Shown here piece after piece: positions 12,866-14,572 of a stretch of DNA of 14,572 nucleotides. Source of the DNA: Anaerolineae bacterium (GTDB lineage: Bacteria; Chloroflexota; Anaerolineae; Aggregatilineales; UBA3940); the NCBI GenBank assembly GCA_016926985.1, contig JAFGNO010000154.1:1-14572 (forward strand), written 5' to 3'. The notes under the pieces are model-generated. The model was not told the origin of the DNA and searched no databases. It worked only from the letters and a program-made list of their open reading frames with translations. The position numbers and the translations under genes are program-made. Numbering within the stretch: position 1 is the first letter of the stretch; every line of letters starts with the position of its first letter.

Positions 12866-14425
12866 GTGGAGCTTGCCGACCTGATCGCTGCCGTTCCCGG
12901 GGTCATCCAGATCGATGGTCAAATAGAAGATTGCCAGGTAACTGCCCCTGTTGTTGAGGATAATCGCCAGGTTGAGCCGGGCGGAGTGTTTGTTGCACGT
13001 ACCGGTGGCTCTACTGATGGTCATCAGTATATCCCTGCAGCAGTTGCCGGCGGCGCGGCTGCTGTAGTTGGCGAGCGCCTGCCGCAGTCATTGGCTGTGG
13101 GTGTCCCCTATATTCAGGTGAGCAGCAGCAGCAAGGCGCTGGCTTATCTCTCGGCTGCATATTATGGTTTTCCATCCCGCCATCTGGTGATGATTGGCAT
13201 TACCGGCACTGACGGAAAAACCACCACCACCAATCTGGTGTACAGCATCCTGAAAGCCGCCGGTATCCGGGCGGGCATGATCAGCACCATCAGTGCGATG
13301 ATTGGTGACCAGGACCTGCCCACGGGTTTGCATGTGACCACGCCCACAGCCCCCGAAGTCCAGGCCTATCTTTCCCGGATGGTAGACGCCAGACTGACGC
13401 ACTGCGTGCTTGAAGCCACCTCACATGGGCTGGCCCAGCATCGTGTTTCCGCATGCGATTTTGACATCGCCGTGGTGACTAACATCCAGCATGAGCACCT
13501 CGATTTTCATGACACCTGGGATAACTACCGCGATGCAAAGGCCAGGCTGTTTCGCAATCTCACCGACGGTGCTCGCAAGCCAGGGGTGAGCAAGACAGCA
13601 GTGATCAACCTGGATGATCGGCCAAGTGCGGACTATTTGCTGGCAATTCCTGCTGACCGGCGGCTGGCATATTCAACCGGGCAGCATACAGAAGCTGATA
13701 TAGTGGCAAGGGATGTCGTCTATCACCCGGATGCTATGGCTTTCGGTGTGGAAATTGCCAGAAACGGTATGGTGAATATCCGCTCGGCGCTGGTCGGCGA
13801 ATTCAATGTCAGCAATATTCTGGCGGCGATTTCTGTTGCAGTTGCGCTGGAAATAGAACACGAAGGTATTTTCCAGGGTATTGAAAAGGTGAAGTCTATT
13901 CCGGGCCGTATGGAGCGGGTTGATGAAGGGCAGGATTTTCTGGCGCTGGTTGATTTTGCCCACACCCCCAACGCGCTGAAAATGGCCCTTCAGGCTGCCC
14001 GGGGCATGATTGCTGAGGACAGACAGGTGATTGTTGTTTTTGGCTCGGCAGGTCTCCGCGATCCTGCCAAGCGGGCGCTGATGGGGAAAGTTGCTATAGG
14101 GCTTGCTGACCGGGTCATTATCACAGCGGAAGACCCGCGCACCGAGTCGCTGGAAGCGATCATGGCTGCCAGTGCAGAGGCAGCGCGCGAAAATGGCGGC
14201 ATTGAGGGGGAGACCTTTTGGCGGATCCCGGATCGGGGCAGGGCGATCTTCTTTGCCACACAGATGGCCCGGTCGGGCGATATTGTATTGGCCTGCGGGA
14301 AAGGCCATGAGCAGTCCATGTGCTTTGGCGCTACCGAGTATCCCTGGGATGATCGGGCTGCCATGCGGTCAGCGCTGCGAGGTGCGCCACTGTTGACACT
14401 CCCGACCGCTGCTTCCGGGAAATAA
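12866..14425 (+). CDS. murE: UDP-N-acetylmuramyl-tripeptide synthetase (MurE-type Mur ligase)
   Basis: This cytoplasmic Mur ligase (519 aa) uses ATP to add the third amino acid (a diamino acid) to UDP-MurNAc-L-Ala-D-Glu in peptidoglycan synthesis. The three-domain layout is intact: an N-terminal UDP-binding domain (about 1-105), a central ATPase domain with GTDGKTTTT (from residue 114; Lys118), ATSHGL, HEHLDFH and the likely carbamylated Lys225 (YRDAKARLF), and a C-terminal domain with GKGHEQ (480-483). The motif that selects the amino acid is EDPR (422-425) in place of DNPR, with Arg kept. Substrate (DAP, Lys or Orn) is therefore uncertain. The GTG at 12866 has GGAGGG (12852-12857) 8 nt upstream. 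It is separated from the F0 genes by a 226-bp structured spacer. Confidence 0.9.
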   Translation: MELADLIAAVPGVIQIDGQIEDCQVTAPVVEDNRQVEPGGVFVARTGGSTDGHQYIPAAVAGGAAAVVGERLPQSLAVGVPYIQVSSSSKALAYLSAAYYGFPSRHLVMIGITGTDGKTTTTNLVYSILKAAGIRAGMISTISAMIGDQDLPTGLHVTTPTAPEVQAYLSRMVDARLTHCVLEATSHGLAQHRVSACDFDIAVVTNIQHEHLDFHDTWDNYRDAKARLFRNLTDGARKPGVSKTAVINLDDRPSADYLLAIPADRRLAYSTGQHTEADIVARDVVYHPDAMAFGVEIARNGMVNIRSALVGEFNVSNILAAISVAVALEIEHEGIFQGIEKVKSIPGRMERVDEGQDFLALVDFAHTPNALKMALQAARGMIAEDRQVIVVFGSAGLRDPAKRALMGKVAIGLADRVIITAEDPRTESLEAIMAASAEAARENGGIEGETFWRIPDRGRAIFFATQMARSGDIVLACGKGHEQSMCFGATEYPWDDRAAMRSALRGAPLLTLPTAASGK

Positions 14426-14450
14426 AAACGGGCGAGAGTTACCTCGCCCG
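14424..14450 (-). terminator. Strong hairpin after murE, with T-run in the minus direction
   Basis: CGGGCGAG (14429-14436) and CTCGCCCG (14443-14450) form a perfect 8-bp stem with a 6-base loop. Five As lie just before it (14424-14428), so on the minus strand the hairpin is followed by TTTTT. On the plus strand no T-run follows. It is best read as a terminator for a minus-strand transcript coming from the right, and may also help end murE mRNA. Confidence 0.55.
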
Positions 14451-14535
14451 GAACTGTCTGGAGTATCCAACGCATCATCCTTTACATTCACCGCTCCCCT
14501 GCGCTGTGATGCTCCTTTTCTACCATTAAATCGCG

Positions 14536-14563
14536 GCTCTGTGATCTATCACTAAGCTTTTTT
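14536..14563 (+). terminator. Possible terminator near the right edge
   Basis: GCT (14536-14538) and GTGA (14541-14544) pair with TCAC (14549-14552) and AGC (14555-14557), with a small internal loop, followed by TTTTTT (14558-14563). The stem is short, so this is a weak candidate for ending the murE transcript. The rest of 14451-14572 shows no clear gene. Confidence 0.35.
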
Positions 14564-14572
14564 GTGCTAGCC

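Noticed and set aside
1..14572. CRISPR arrays, insertion sequences, tRNA or rRNA genes
   Set aside because: No regular repeat-spacer pattern, transposase, terminal inverted repeats or tRNA-like cloverleaf was seen in the non-coding stretches.

Overview
The window carries the membrane halves of two energy-converting machines, followed by a cell-wall gene, all on the + strand. The organism is most likely a member of the Chloroflexota (Anaerolineae-like). This is inferred from two tandem nuoM genes, the style of the AtpB, AtpZ and MurE proteins, and frequent GTG and TTG starts behind strong GAGGAG ribosome binding sites. It cannot be proven without a search.

Layout. Positions 1-327 hold no convincing gene. 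They contain small hairpins, a good promoter (TTGCTA, 17 bp, TATACT with an extended TG motif) and a leader packed with short palindromes. Positions 328-9961 are a respiratory complex I cluster: nuoA, nuoH, nuoJ, nuoK, nuoL, nuoM, a second and divergent nuoM, and nuoN. A structured spacer with a terminator-like hairpin lies between nuoA and nuoH. Positions 10058-12639 are an F0 ATP synthase cluster: a promoter, an AtpZ/AtpI-type gene, atpB (a), atpE (c), and an atpF (b) whose C-terminus is the C-terminal domain of subunit delta. A 226-bp spacer with several hairpins and an intrinsic terminator precedes murE (12866-14425). The last 147 bp hold terminator-like structures.

How the genes work together. 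NuoA/H/J/K/L/M/M/N are the proton-pumping membrane arm of complex I. AtpB/AtpE/AtpF are the proton-driven rotor, channel and stator of ATP synthase. None of the soluble catalytic parts (NuoB, C, D, E, F, G, I; AtpA, C, D, G; the N-terminal domain of delta) are here, so both complexes must be completed from other loci. The complex I cluster encodes four antiporter-like subunits (L, M, M', N) instead of three. The lateral helix of NuoL seems to be longer by about one 26-residue repeat, as expected if four pumping subunits are joined in one arm. The second NuoM lacks the usual lysine of TM7. The AtpF-delta fusion is the other unusual protein. MurE carries EDPR in place of the DNPR substrate motif.
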